DNA of 64,000 nucleotides from UBA1756 sp045222555. GTDB taxonomy: Bacteria > Bacteroidota > Bacteroidia > Bacteroidales > WCHB1-69. The position numbers and the translations under genes were made by a program. The stretch's first letter is position 1. Each line of letters begins with the position of its first letter. Where the stretch lies: the NCBI GenBank assembly GCA_045222555.1, contig JBGUYY010000113.1, positions 1-64,000 on the forward strand, given 5' to 3'. The notes beneath the pieces are model-generated. The model did no database searches, was not told where the DNA came from, and saw nothing but the letters and a program-made list of their open reading frames with translations. Of this stretch, positions 36,285-44,522 are shown one piece after another.

Positions 36285-37427
36285 ATGAAATTTATTGTAT
36301 CCCGCAATGATCTGTACAAGAACCTCAGCGCCATCAGCGGAGTTTTGAGTACAAACAACACCATGCCGATTCTGGACAATTTTCTGTTCACCGTTTCCGG
36401 CAAAACCCTTACCCTCACCGCTTCCGACCTCGACTGCACCATGAGCGCCGAGATCCAGCTTGACACGGTGGAAGGTGAAGGTTCGATTGCTGTTCCCTCG
36501 AAATATCTCCTTGAAACGCTGAAACTGATGAGCGAAATGCCCATCAACTTTGCTACGGAAGAGGACGGCGACAGCATCAGTCTGAAATTTACGGTGACGG
36601 ATGGCGAGTACAACGGACACTGCTTTAAGGGCGACGAGTACCCCACCACCCCTGTGATGAATGAAAACGCCACGGGCTTCGACATTGATGCCAACATCCT
36701 GTACCGTGCCATCTCCAAGACCCTCTTCGCTACCGGCACCGACGACCTCCGTCCTACCATGATGGGAGTGTTGTGCGAGCTGAATGAAGACAACATCACC
36801 TTTGTGGCCACCGATGCGCACAAACTGGTGAAATACAGAAACAATGCGGTCAAGACCATCAATCCTACCTCGTTCATCCTGCCCAAGAAACCTCTTCAGC
36901 AGCTCAAGGGCGTGATTGGCAGCGGCAGCGGTCCCATCCATGTGGATTACTCCGCCGAGAACAACCACATCCGTTTCAGCTTCGGCAATATCGTGCTCTA
37001 TTCCTCCCTCTTGGAAGGCACATATCCGAAGTATAAATCGGTCATCCCGACCAACAACAGCAAGTCGTTTGTGGTTTCCCGCGAGGCGTTCCTGCAGTGC
37101 ATCCGCCGTGTGGGTATCTACTCCAACCCCTCCACCTACCAGATCCGCGTGTCGTTGGAGGCCGATAACACCAGCATCAAGGCTGAGGATATCGACTACT
37201 CCAACGAGGCTCACGAGAGTATCACGGGTACCTACAATGGGACGCCCATGAACATCGGTTTCAACTCCAAATTCCTCCGCGAAATCCTCGAGAACATCGA
37301 TACGGCAGAGGTGCAGATGGACATGTCGGAGCCGAACCGCGCCGCCATCATCTATCCGGTGAACCAGAAGGAAGAGGACGAAGAGTTCATCCTGATGCTC
37401 ATCATGCCGGTGATGCTGAACAACTAA
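36285..37427 (+). CDS. dnaN: DNA polymerase III beta subunit (sliding clamp)
   Basis: 380 residues, about the size of bacterial clamps, with the three-domain fold in order: MKFIVSRNDLYKNLSAISGV at the start, MPILDNFLFTVSGKTLTLTA, DLRPTMMGVLCEL in the middle, and FNSKFLREILENI near the end. It closes with IYPVNQKEEDEEFILMLIMPVML. The clamp tethers DNA polymerase III and other enzymes to DNA. The gene is alone here, with no dnaA or recF neighbour, as in most Bacteroidetes. A terminator follows. No exact -7 box is visible in the ~100 AT-rich bases upstream. Confidence 0.97.
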   Translation: MKFIVSRNDLYKNLSAISGVLSTNNTMPILDNFLFTVSGKTLTLTASDLDCTMSAEIQLDTVEGEGSIAVPSKYLLETLKLMSEMPINFATEEDGDSISLKFTVTDGEYNGHCFKGDEYPTTPVMNENATGFDIDANILYRAISKTLFATGTDDLRPTMMGVLCELNEDNITFVATDAHKLVKYRNNAVKTINPTSFILPKKPLQQLKGVIGSGSGPIHVDYSAENNHIRFSFGNIVLYSSLLEGTYPKYKSVIPTNNSKSFVVSREAFLQCIRRVGIYSNPSTYQIRVSLEADNTSIKAEDIDYSNEAHESITGTYNGTPMNIGFNSKFLREILENIDTAEVQMDMSEPNRAAIIYPVNQKEEDEEFILMLIMPVMLNN

Positions 37428-37481
37428 GCCGGTTTCGTGCCGAAGGCACAGACAGTAAACAGCAGTTTACAATATCTTACA

Positions 37482-37515
37482 AAAAAAAGATTGTCCGTTG
37501 GGGCAATCTTTTTCT
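37482..37515. terminator. Bidirectional terminator between dnaN and the 37.5-kb gene
   Basis: AAAGATTG(T)CC pairs with GG(G)CAATCTTT around GTTG, with a T run on one side and an A run on the other. It can end both the dnaN transcript (plus) and the convergent minus-strand gene at 37548. Confidence 0.8.
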
Positions 37516-37547
37516 TTTATGGGGGAGGGGAGTCTCAGTAAGGCTCT

Positions 37548-38219
37548 CTATTTCCACAATTCCAAATCTTTGGCGAGCGTGTCTGCGTCCATGAAAGTAT
37601 CGACGGAAGACCACGCCGAAAGCGAAAGGGATTGTCCTTTTGACGTATAGGTTGAATAGATGAGTTGTTTGTAGGCTTGTTCTGTGATGACAGCTGAATT
37701 TTCAGGATTCTCGTCCAGATTTCCCAGATAATAGGTGGTGTATTTTTTCATTATTGCTGCTTCTTGTTCATCGTCGGCATCTTCTGGCAGCTCTTCCCAT
37801 GCTTTTTCAATATCCACCACTTCAGAAAGAGTCATCAAGGGAAGAAACTGCAAATTCAGAAGATAGATGGTGGCACCGTAATATCCCATGTGTCCATAGT
37901 CACAGTAAAGAAGTCCGTTGCGAGGGATATAGGATATGGATCCGTCGCTTCCGATATACTTTTCCACCACTTTGCCGTTCTGCACGGAAAGGATGTAGTT
38001 GCCCACGGCGGAATATTTTCCGTACAAAACCAGTTCCGGTATTTTATCAGCATCAAGGTATATGTATTCCCCTCCTTCGCACCAGTCGTTATAGGTTTCT
38101 CTTACCGTGAATTTGTCGCTTTTGATGTATTCTCGGTAAAGTTTTCTGTAATCGGTTCCCTGTCCGTATCCTGTCAGGAAGAAGGAAAGGATGATGAAGC
38201 ATAGCAGACCTCGTTTCAT
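37548..38219 (-). CDS. Secreted protein of unknown function
   Basis: 223 residues from MKRG (an ATG two codons earlier is also possible). The signal peptide is MKRGLLCFIILSFFLTGYGQ. The mature protein begins DYRKLYREYIKSDKF and carries YIYLDADKIPELVLYGKYS, which resembles the aspartate-rich strands of small calcium- or lipid-binding-type hypothetical proteins, but no family is certain. There is no C-terminal sorting domain. It has its own promoter at 38251 and is convergent with dnaN. Confidence 0.65.
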   Translation of the reverse strand: MKRGLLCFIILSFFLTGYGQGTDYRKLYREYIKSDKFTVRETYNDWCEGGEYIYLDADKIPELVLYGKYSAVGNYILSVQNGKVVEKYIGSDGSISYIPRNGLLYCDYGHMGYYGATIYLLNLQFLPLMTLSEVVDIEKAWEELPEDADDEQEAAIMKKYTTYYLGNLDENPENSAVITEQAYKQLIYSTYTSKGQSLSLSAWSSVDTFMDADTLAKDLELWK

Positions 38220-38250
38220 ATTCATGCAATTGGTTTGTTGAAATTTTCTG

Positions 38251-38258
38251 CAAAAATA
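38251..38258 (-). promoter_or_regulatory. -7 box TATTTTTG of the gene at 37548
   Basis: Minus-strand TAnnTTTG match 31 bases upstream of the ATG at 38219. Confidence 0.65.
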
Positions 38259-38370
38259 CTATTTTTTCTGAAATTATCCTCTCACCCACAAGGGATTTGA
38301 ATGGTAGCCAGCATATAGAGACCTTTCTCGGTGAAGGGTTTGGGGGTAGTGGTTGAATGCTTTTGTCGTT

Positions 38371-38406
38371 CGAACTGGTGGAAAATTTCCACTAGTTCGT
38401 TTTTTC
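38371..38406 (+). terminator. Strong hairpin with T run
   Basis: CGAACTGGTGGAAA pairs with TTTCCACTAGTTCG around a single A (one G-T pair), followed by seven T residues on the plus strand. No plus-strand gene ends here. The stem overlaps the last codons of the ORF6N fragment on the minus strand, so it may mark a junction. Confidence 0.7.
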
Positions 38407-38592
38407 ATTATCGTCCAATTCAAAAATGTACCCTTCTGGAAATTTTTCAGGATTGTTCTTCACTGATTTGTTAATGTCTCTTGTCTCTACACTGTACAGC
38501 TCGGCCACATCGCAGTCGAGGAATACTTGCTGGTTGCGCAGGGTGGGAGTGCCATTTTTGTTCTGCCAGATTTTTGCAGAGAAAATATTCAT
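38392..38592 (-). pseudogene. ORF6N-domain fragment, copy 1
   Basis: The segment QQVFLDCDVAELYSVETRDI followed by KNNPEKFPEGYIFEL is the conserved core of the ORF6N (KilA-N-like, phage/mobile-element DNA-binding) domain. The frame stops six residues after YIFELDD, whereas ORF6N proteins continue for another 100 or more residues. A start (ATG at 38592) exists, but the product would be a 66-residue stub. It ends inside the hairpin at 38371-38406. I read it as a remnant. Confidence 0.65.
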
Positions 38593-38634
38593 ATAAAAAA
38601 TTTTCATACCCTTCCGAAAATCAACTTTTATGTT

Positions 38635-38642
38635 TATTTTTG
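38635..38642 (+). promoter_or_regulatory. -7 box TATTTTTG of the toxin-antitoxin pair
   Basis: Exact TAnnTTTG match 23 bases before the ATG at 38666. Confidence 0.7.
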
Positions 38643-38665
38643 CAGGCGCAAAAAACTCAATAACT

Positions 38666-39151
38666 ATGGAAAAGAATCTACTCATTGAACTATTGGAAGA
38701 CGGCGATAATGTCAGTCTCTATTCACCTCGTTTTGAAGGAGAAGAATACACGGAATTTGAAAAATTTCTACTTCAACACAAGGACTCATTTCCTAATGAT
38801 GTGGCGCAAATCGTGTACAGGCTTGACATTATCAAGAGAGACGGTGCTGCCGACCGACATTTTAGGTATGAGGGTACAAAACGAGATAGAGTAATGGCGT
38901 TACCTTCGCACCTTGAGACAGCATCACTCCGACTTTATCTGCTTAACATTCAATCAAAAGTGCTGATTTTAGGTAATGGTGGAGTGAAAAATACAGCGAC
39001 TTATCAAGAAGATGAGCAACTCAATAGATACGTTAACACCCTACAGAAAATAGATATTCAGCTCAAGACAATGGAACGGCAGAAAATTTTGATAGTAAGT
39101 GGCACGCAGCTTCTTGGGCCTCTGTCGTTTGTTATAGAAACGGACGATTAA
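38666..39151 (+). CDS. Putative toxin of an XRE-partnered pair
   Basis: 161 residues. The segment GAADRHFRYEGTKRDRVMAL, then SLRLYLLNIQSKVLILGNGG and NTATYQEDEQLNRYV, follows the layout of small RelE/HigB-like toxin relatives encoded just upstream of an XRE antitoxin. A LILGNGGVK beta-hairpin near the middle is typical of that group. It lacks a signal peptide. The XRE regulator gene follows by 11 bases, in toxin-first order as in higBA. The toxin assignment is an inference from context and layout; the molecular target is unknown. Confidence 0.55.
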   Translation: MEKNLLIELLEDGDNVSLYSPRFEGEEYTEFEKFLLQHKDSFPNDVAQIVYRLDIIKRDGAADRHFRYEGTKRDRVMALPSHLETASLRLYLLNIQSKVLILGNGGVKNTATYQEDEQLNRYVNTLQKIDIQLKTMERQKILIVSGTQLLGPLSFVIETDD

Positions 39152-39162
39152 ATAACAAGATA

Positions 39163-39459
39163 ATGAAAACCAATAAATTGCTGGATGAAATCAGGCAGAC
39201 GATGACTCCTGAGATGAAGCGCCAGATGGAGCTTTCGGTCAAAATCGCCAATCGAATCTATGAAATCATGGAGGAACGGGGAATGTCGCAGAAAGACCTT
39301 GCCCGTCTGCTCGGGAAAACAGAGACGGAAGTCAGCCGCTGGCTTTCCGGAACCCATAATATGACCATGGCTACCATTGCCAAGATTTCAGCTGCATTGG
39401 ATACAGACATTATCCAGGTCACCACGCGCAGGCAGCGCAAAAAGAGTGTCATGGGTTAA
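39163..39459 (+). CDS. XRE-family regulator, probable antitoxin
   Basis: 98 residues with a clear helix-turn-helix: MEERGMSQKDLARLLGKTET followed by EVSRWLSGTHNMTMATIAKI. The C-terminal tail is basic (RRQRKKSVMG) and the N-terminal ~35 residues are a helix likely to bind the partner. It probably represses the promoter at 38635 alone or with the toxin. Sequence and gene order fit HigA-like antitoxins. It lies between two ORF6N fragments. Confidence 0.8.
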   Translation: MKTNKLLDEIRQTMTPEMKRQMELSVKIANRIYEIMEERGMSQKDLARLLGKTETEVSRWLSGTHNMTMATIAKISAALDTDIIQVTTRRQRKKSVMG

Positions 39460-39465
39460 TGTAAA

Positions 39466-39505
39466 ACAAAAAAGAGGCCGAACCAAAATCACTTTTTAGT
39501 CGGCC
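39466..39505 (-). terminator. Terminator overlapping ORF6N fragment copy 2
   Basis: On the minus strand GGCCGA (39505-39500) pairs with TCGGCC (39481-39476), followed by a T run. It overlaps the stop codon of the fragment at 39496, just as the hairpin at 38371 overlaps the first fragment. Confidence 0.65.
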
Positions 39506-39582
39506 CCATTAATCTCGTGATTATCAATTTTGAAGATATAACCTTCAGGGATTTTTTCAGGATTGTTGCGGACAGCTTTTCT
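39496..39582 (-). pseudogene. ORF6N-domain fragment, copy 2
   Basis: A short frame reading KAVRNNPEKIPEGYIFKID, the same core as the fragment at 38392, preceded by an in-frame stop and ending nine residues further at TAA within a terminator. It is a decayed second copy; only about 28 codons remain. Together with copy 1 it flanks the toxin-antitoxin pair. Confidence 0.6.
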
Positions 39583-39636
39583 TTATTCTGTATATCTTTG
39601 TTTTATAATATTTTATATAAAACTTTCTCTATTCCC

Positions 39637-41820
39637 CTACAAATTCTCCAAAATGAAGTTGGTGAGCTTGTTGTAGAGATGCAAGCGGGTGTTGCCGCCG
39701 TAGATGGAGTGGTTCTTGTTGGGATAGAAGAACATCTCGTACTGCTTGTTGGCCTTGTTGAGCTGCGTCACCAGGTCGATGGCGTTCTGGAAATGCACGT
39801 TGTCGTCGGCGGTGCCATGGATGAGCAGATAGTTACCCTCCAGCTGGTCGGCGAAGAAGCAGGGTGAGTTGTCATCGTAGCCGGACGGGTTGTCCTGCGG
39901 CTTTTGCAGATAACGCTCGGTGTAGATGTTGTCGTAGTAGCGCCAGTTAGTGACGGGAGCCACCGAGATGGCCATCTTGAAGGTGCCTTCGCCCTTGAAC
40001 ATGGAGAGCGCGGAAAGGTAGCCGCCGAAGCTCCATCCCCAGATGCCGACACGGTCTTTGTCAACATATGGCAGCGACTGGAAATACTTGGCCGCCTCGA
40101 TTTGGTCGATGGCTTCGCACTTACCCATCTGCTTGTAGATCACTTTCGTGAAAGCGTCGCCCTTGCGGCCGGTGCCACGGCCGTCCACACAGGCCACAAT
40201 GTAGCCCTTCTGACAGAGCATCTGGTACCACACGTAGTTAAACGGGTCGTCGTAGGCGTTCAGCACCTGCGGGGTCTCGGGACCGCCATACACGTACATC
40301 AGCACCGGATATTTCTTGTTGGGGTTGAAGTCGGCAGGCTTCATCATCCAGCCGTTCAGCTCCACACCCTCTGAGGTGGTGAAGGTGAACAGGTCTTTGC
40401 TGGTGAAGTTGTAGCTCTGCATCTTCGCCTTGAAGGCTTCGTTGTCTTCAATGGTGTAAAGTTTCTTGCCCGATGCGTTGTGCAGGGTGTACACCGGCGG
40501 TGTGTTGGCGTTGCTGTATTGGTTGCAGTAGAAATGGGCGTTGCTATTGAAGGTGGGATCGTTCCAGCCGGTGCCGTCGGTGAGCATCTTCTTTTTCTTG
40601 CCGTCGAAGCTGATGCTGAACAGGTCTTGGTTGGGTACAGCCACTTCGTTGGAGAGGTAGAAGATGGTCTTTTTCGGGAAGTCGATGGCGCAGATGCTGG
40701 CCACCTCGTAGTTGCCGGTGGTGAGCTGCACGGGCGTTTTCCCAAATTCAGCCTTGTAGATGTGACGGTAGCCGCTGCGTTCCGACAGGAAAATCACGGT
40801 CTTGTTGTCGTTGAGGAAATAGTAGTTGTCGGTGATGTCAATCCAGCAGTCGTTCTCGTCGGTCAGCACCACCTCTTTCGTGCCGTTCAGCGTGTTGCAG
40901 CGGAAGAATTCTACCTTGTTCTGCAAACGGTTCATCTTCAAAACGATAAGGTCGGTGGAGTTGTCCAGCCAGTAGATTCTCGGGAAGTAGCAGTCTTCGT
41001 GCGGGAAGTCGAGTTTTTCGCATTTCCCTTTCTGAAGGTCATAAACGAAAATGTCCACCACGGAGTTGTCTTCTCCCGCTTTCGGGTATTTGTATTTGTA
41101 CTCTTCGGGGTAAAGCTCGCCCCACATGGTCATGGAGTACTCTTTCACCTGGCTCTCGTCGAAGCGCAGGAAGGCGATTTTGCTGCCGTCGGGCGACCAG
41201 CAGAAGTACTTGGCCTGACTCAGTTCTTCCTCATACACCCAGTCGGCCCAGCCGTTGCGGATTTCGTTCTCTTTTCCGTCGGTGGTAATCTGAACCTCCT
41301 TGCCGTTTTGCAGGTCGGTGTAATAGAGGTTGTAATCGCGCACGAAGGCCACTTTGCTACCGTCGGCAGAGAAGTCGGCGAAGTTGATTTTGCCCTTGTC
41401 GGCCTTGCCCACCTGCAGGAGTTTGTTGGTGGTGAGGTCATACACGTAGAAGTTGGAGCGCGTGGAGCGGCGGTAGATGCTTTCCCCTTCAGTGGAGAAG
41501 AGGATTTTTTTGCATGAATTGTCGAAGGAATATTCGTCAATGTCGTTCATGGTGATCTTTCCGTTGGAGGCTTTTTTCAGCATGTCGTTGGTGAGCACTT
41601 CGGCCACCTGTTTGCCGGTTTCGAAGCTGTACTTGGAGATGGATACCATGTCCTTCACGGAGTAGTAGTCGCTGTTGGGCATCGACTCAAATCCACGGAT
41701 GTAGGCGGGCATGAACTGGTAGTATTTCCAAAGTCCCTCTACGGTGATTTCTTTTTGGGCGCTGACGGAGAAGCAGGTGGCTACGGCCAGCAGCAGGAAT
41801 AGGCTTCTGATGATTTTCAT
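39637..41820 (-). CDS. dpp4: Dipeptidyl peptidase IV (S9 family)
   Basis: 727 residues with a signal peptide (MKIIRSLFLLLAVATCFSVSAQ). An N-terminal beta-propeller (about residues 50-470) precedes the alpha/beta-hydrolase domain. Catalytic residues are visible: Ser597 in GWSFGG, Asp672 in HGTADDNVHFQ and His704 in YPNKNHSIYGG, as in DPP IV. The propeller carries the ...WVYEEEL... segment with the glutamate pair that binds the peptide N-terminus. It removes Xaa-Pro or Xaa-Ala dipeptides from peptides in the periplasm or at the surface and would work after the C25 protease. It lies 12 bases after topA and may share its transcript. Confidence 0.94.
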   Translation of the reverse strand: MKIIRSLFLLLAVATCFSVSAQKEITVEGLWKYYQFMPAYIRGFESMPNSDYYSVKDMVSISKYSFETGKQVAEVLTNDMLKKASNGKITMNDIDEYSFDNSCKKILFSTEGESIYRRSTRSNFYVYDLTTNKLLQVGKADKGKINFADFSADGSKVAFVRDYNLYYTDLQNGKEVQITTDGKENEIRNGWADWVYEEELSQAKYFCWSPDGSKIAFLRFDESQVKEYSMTMWGELYPEEYKYKYPKAGEDNSVVDIFVYDLQKGKCEKLDFPHEDCYFPRIYWLDNSTDLIVLKMNRLQNKVEFFRCNTLNGTKEVVLTDENDCWIDITDNYYFLNDNKTVIFLSERSGYRHIYKAEFGKTPVQLTTGNYEVASICAIDFPKKTIFYLSNEVAVPNQDLFSISFDGKKKKMLTDGTGWNDPTFNSNAHFYCNQYSNANTPPVYTLHNASGKKLYTIEDNEAFKAKMQSYNFTSKDLFTFTTSEGVELNGWMMKPADFNPNKKYPVLMYVYGGPETPQVLNAYDDPFNYVWYQMLCQKGYIVACVDGRGTGRKGDAFTKVIYKQMGKCEAIDQIEAAKYFQSLPYVDKDRVGIWGWSFGGYLSALSMFKGEGTFKMAISVAPVTNWRYYDNIYTERYLQKPQDNPSGYDDNSPCFFADQLEGNYLLIHGTADDNVHFQNAIDLVTQLNKANKQYEMFFYPNKNHSIYGGNTRLHLYNKLTNFILENL

Positions 41821-41832
41821 GATGTTTGGATT

Positions 41833-44322
41833 TTATTTTTTCCTGAATGATTTCTTTTTGGCGGTAGGTGCCGTGGAGGTGATGATCTCCATGCACTCTT
41901 GATAGTTGAGGTTTTCGGCCACAGTGCCCTTGGGAATTTTGAAGTTGTCGGTGCCGTTGGTGATGTACGGACCGTAGCGGCCGTTCATCACTTTGATGTC
42001 CGCATTCTCGTCGAAGCTCTTGAGTACGTTTTTGTTTTTGGAGTTGGCGATATGTTCGATAGCCTGTTCCAAAGTCATCTCGGCAATCATGGTGCCTTTC
42101 TCGAGGGTGTAGTTTTTGTCGTCGTATTTGAGGTACGGACCGAAGCGGCCGACGGCGGCGGTGATTTCCTTGCCCTCGTACTCGCCCAGCACCCGCGGGG
42201 CGCGCTCCACATCCTGTTTGCGTTTCTGCTCAATGAGTTCGATGCAACGCTCGCAGCTGATTTCCGTGGGTTCTTCGCCCTTCGGCACGGAGATGAACTT
42301 GTTGTCGAATTTGATGTAGGCGCCGAAACGACCGATGCCCACAATGATGTCCTTGTCCTCGAACTGTCCCACCGTACGGGGCAGTTTGAAGAGTTCCAGG
42401 GCCTCCTCGAGGGTGATGCTTTCAATGGACTGGTGCGGTTTCAGACGGGCATAGCGGGGCTTCTGGTCCTCGTAGTTCTCGCCAATCTGCACCATCGGAC
42501 CAAATTTGCCGAGTTTGGCATACACATTCTCGTTGGTCTTGGGGTCTTGCCCTAACAAACGCTCGCCGCTGGCCTTCTTCGAGTAGGTGAGGGCCTCCTC
42601 GATAGATTCGTGGAAATTGTCGTAGAAGCTTTGCAACATATTCTGCCACTGAATGTTGCCTTCGGCAATGTCATCGAACTCCTTCTCTACTTTGGCGGTG
42701 AAACTGTAGTCCATGATGGACTCGAAGTTGTTCTGCAAATACTCGTTCACCACGATGCCGATGTCGGTCGGGAAGAGTTTGTCTTTCTCGTAGCCGTATT
42801 TTTCTTTCTTGGTTTCCTCTTTGATCTGTTCTTTTTTGAGGATGAGTTGGCAAAATTCGCGTTCGCTGCCCTGGCGGGTCTCCCGCACCACATACTCGCG
42901 TTTCTGGATGGTGGAGATGGTGGGGGCATAGGTGGAAGGACGGCCGATGCCGAGTTCTTCCAATTTCTTCACGAGGCTGGCTTCCGTGTATCTCGCCGGC
43001 GGCTGGGCAAATTTCTGCATCGCCTTGATTTCGGTGTAAGCCAGCGGGTTGCCGACTTCCACGGGCGGGAGCCATCCCTTCACCTCCTCTTCCTCCTCGT
43101 CGGTTGATTCGGTATAGACTTTCAAGAAACCTTGGAACAGAATCACCTCGCCGTTGGCCACGAACTTCTCTTCGCGCCCCGGCACCGGAATGGTGATGGT
43201 GGTCTTTTCGGTCTTGGCGTCGCTCATCTGGCAGGCGAGGGTGCGCTTCCAGATCAGTTCGTACAAACGCTTGGCGAAGGTGTCGCCGGGAATGGTATGG
43301 TTGGCCATTGACGTGGGGCGGATAGCCTCGTGGGCTTCCTGCGCACCGATCGACTTGGTCTGGTACTTGCGGGTTTTGGCGTATTCAGCGCCGTACAGCT
43401 TCACAATCTCTTCCTTGGCGGAGGCCAGTGCGAGGGTGGAGAGGTTCACGGAGTCGGTACGCATGTAGGTGATGTAACCGGCTTCGTACAGCTGCTGGGC
43501 CACCACCATGGTTTTGCTCACCGAGAAGCCGAGTTTGCGGGCGGCTTCCTGTTGCAGGGTGGAGGTGGTGAACGGCGGGGCCGGCGCTTTCTTGCCGGGG
43601 TTCTTCTCCACCGCTTCGGCCACGAAACTCACGCCTTTGCAGTGCTCCAAGAAGGCCGTCGCCTCCTCTTTGGTATCGAAACGGTTGTTGAGCTCTGCGT
43701 CGAACTCCTGTTTGCCCTGCTCGTCGGCCGTAAAGCGACCTACCACACGGTAGGCTGAGGTGGTCTTGAACTGGTTGATTTTGCGTTCGCGCTCCACAAT
43801 CAGCTTAACGGCAACCGACTGCACACGACCGGCCGACAGCTGCGGTTTCACCTTGCGCCACAGCACCGGCGACAGCTCGAAGCCTACGAGGCGGTCGAGG
43901 ATACGGCGGGCCTGCTGCGCGTTCACGAGGTCCACATCCAGCTGGCGCGGAGTGGCCAACGCGTTGTCAATGGCCGACTTCGTGATTTCGTGGAAAACAA
44001 TTCTCTTGGTCTTTTCCGCAGGAATGCCAGCGGCCTCCATCAGGTGCCAGGAAATGGCCTCTCCCTCGCGGTCATCATCAGTTGCGAGCCAGACCGTGTC
44101 TGCCTCGTTCACCATCTTCTTGATGTCGGTGATCAGTTTTTTCTTTTCCGACAAAATTTCATATTGTGGGGAGAAATTCTTAGAAATATCAATCCCCAGA
44201 TCCTTCTGGGGCAGGTCGCGCACATGACCCTTGCTGGAAATGACTGTGTAGTCTTTTCCGATGAATTTCTGAATAGTTTTAGCTTTCGCAGGAGACTCAA
44301 CGATGATCAGATTTTTGCTCAT
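41833..44322 (-). CDS. topA: DNA topoisomerase I
   Basis: 829 residues. The TOPRIM domain is at the N-terminus (LIIVESPAKAKTIQKFIG, then WLATDDDREGEAISWHL). The active-site Tyr286 is in GYITYMRTDSVNLS. The C-terminal part has four topoisomerase-I repeats without zinc cysteines, for example KFGPMVQIGEN, RFGAYIKFDNKF, RFGPYLKYDDKN and RYGPYITNGTDNF, a form common in Bacteroidetes. A Lys-rich tail (PTAKKKSFRKK) ends the protein. It relaxes negative supercoils. A -7 box lies at 44358-44365, giving a leader of about 30 bases. Confidence 0.97.
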   Translation of the reverse strand: MSKNLIIVESPAKAKTIQKFIGKDYTVISSKGHVRDLPQKDLGIDISKNFSPQYEILSEKKKLITDIKKMVNEADTVWLATDDDREGEAISWHLMEAAGIPAEKTKRIVFHEITKSAIDNALATPRQLDVDLVNAQQARRILDRLVGFELSPVLWRKVKPQLSAGRVQSVAVKLIVERERKINQFKTTSAYRVVGRFTADEQGKQEFDAELNNRFDTKEEATAFLEHCKGVSFVAEAVEKNPGKKAPAPPFTTSTLQQEAARKLGFSVSKTMVVAQQLYEAGYITYMRTDSVNLSTLALASAKEEIVKLYGAEYAKTRKYQTKSIGAQEAHEAIRPTSMANHTIPGDTFAKRLYELIWKRTLACQMSDAKTEKTTITIPVPGREEKFVANGEVILFQGFLKVYTESTDEEEEEVKGWLPPVEVGNPLAYTEIKAMQKFAQPPARYTEASLVKKLEELGIGRPSTYAPTISTIQKREYVVRETRQGSEREFCQLILKKEQIKEETKKEKYGYEKDKLFPTDIGIVVNEYLQNNFESIMDYSFTAKVEKEFDDIAEGNIQWQNMLQSFYDNFHESIEEALTYSKKASGERLLGQDPKTNENVYAKLGKFGPMVQIGENYEDQKPRYARLKPHQSIESITLEEALELFKLPRTVGQFEDKDIIVGIGRFGAYIKFDNKFISVPKGEEPTEISCERCIELIEQKRKQDVERAPRVLGEYEGKEITAAVGRFGPYLKYDDKNYTLEKGTMIAEMTLEQAIEHIANSKNKNVLKSFDENADIKVMNGRYGPYITNGTDNFKIPKGTVAENLNYQECMEIITSTAPTAKKKSFRKK

Positions 44323-44357
44323 ACAATATATATTATATTACGTTAGAATTGGGGCGG

Positions 44358-44365
44358 CAAAATTA
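44358..44365 (-). promoter_or_regulatory. -7 box TAATTTTG of topA
   Basis: Minus-strand TAnnTTTG match 35 bases upstream of the topA ATG. Confidence 0.7.
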
Positions 44366-44434
44366 CACGAAAATTTCAAATTTTCGGGGCTATCGCAGAA
44401 AAAAATGATGAAAACGAATGTAATTGGCTGGTAT

Positions 44435-44471
44435 ATAAAAAAGTAGAGACGCGATTTTTTCGCGCCTCTAC
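44435..44471 (-). terminator. Terminator of metG
   Basis: GTAGAGGCGCGA pairs with TCGCGTCTCTAC on the minus strand around a run of A (one G-T pair), followed by six T residues. Confidence 0.85.
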
Positions 44472-44522
44472 GGGTTGTAAATTCAATCCTTTTATAAAAT
44501 CGTTTTGAAGGGCAGGTAGTCC

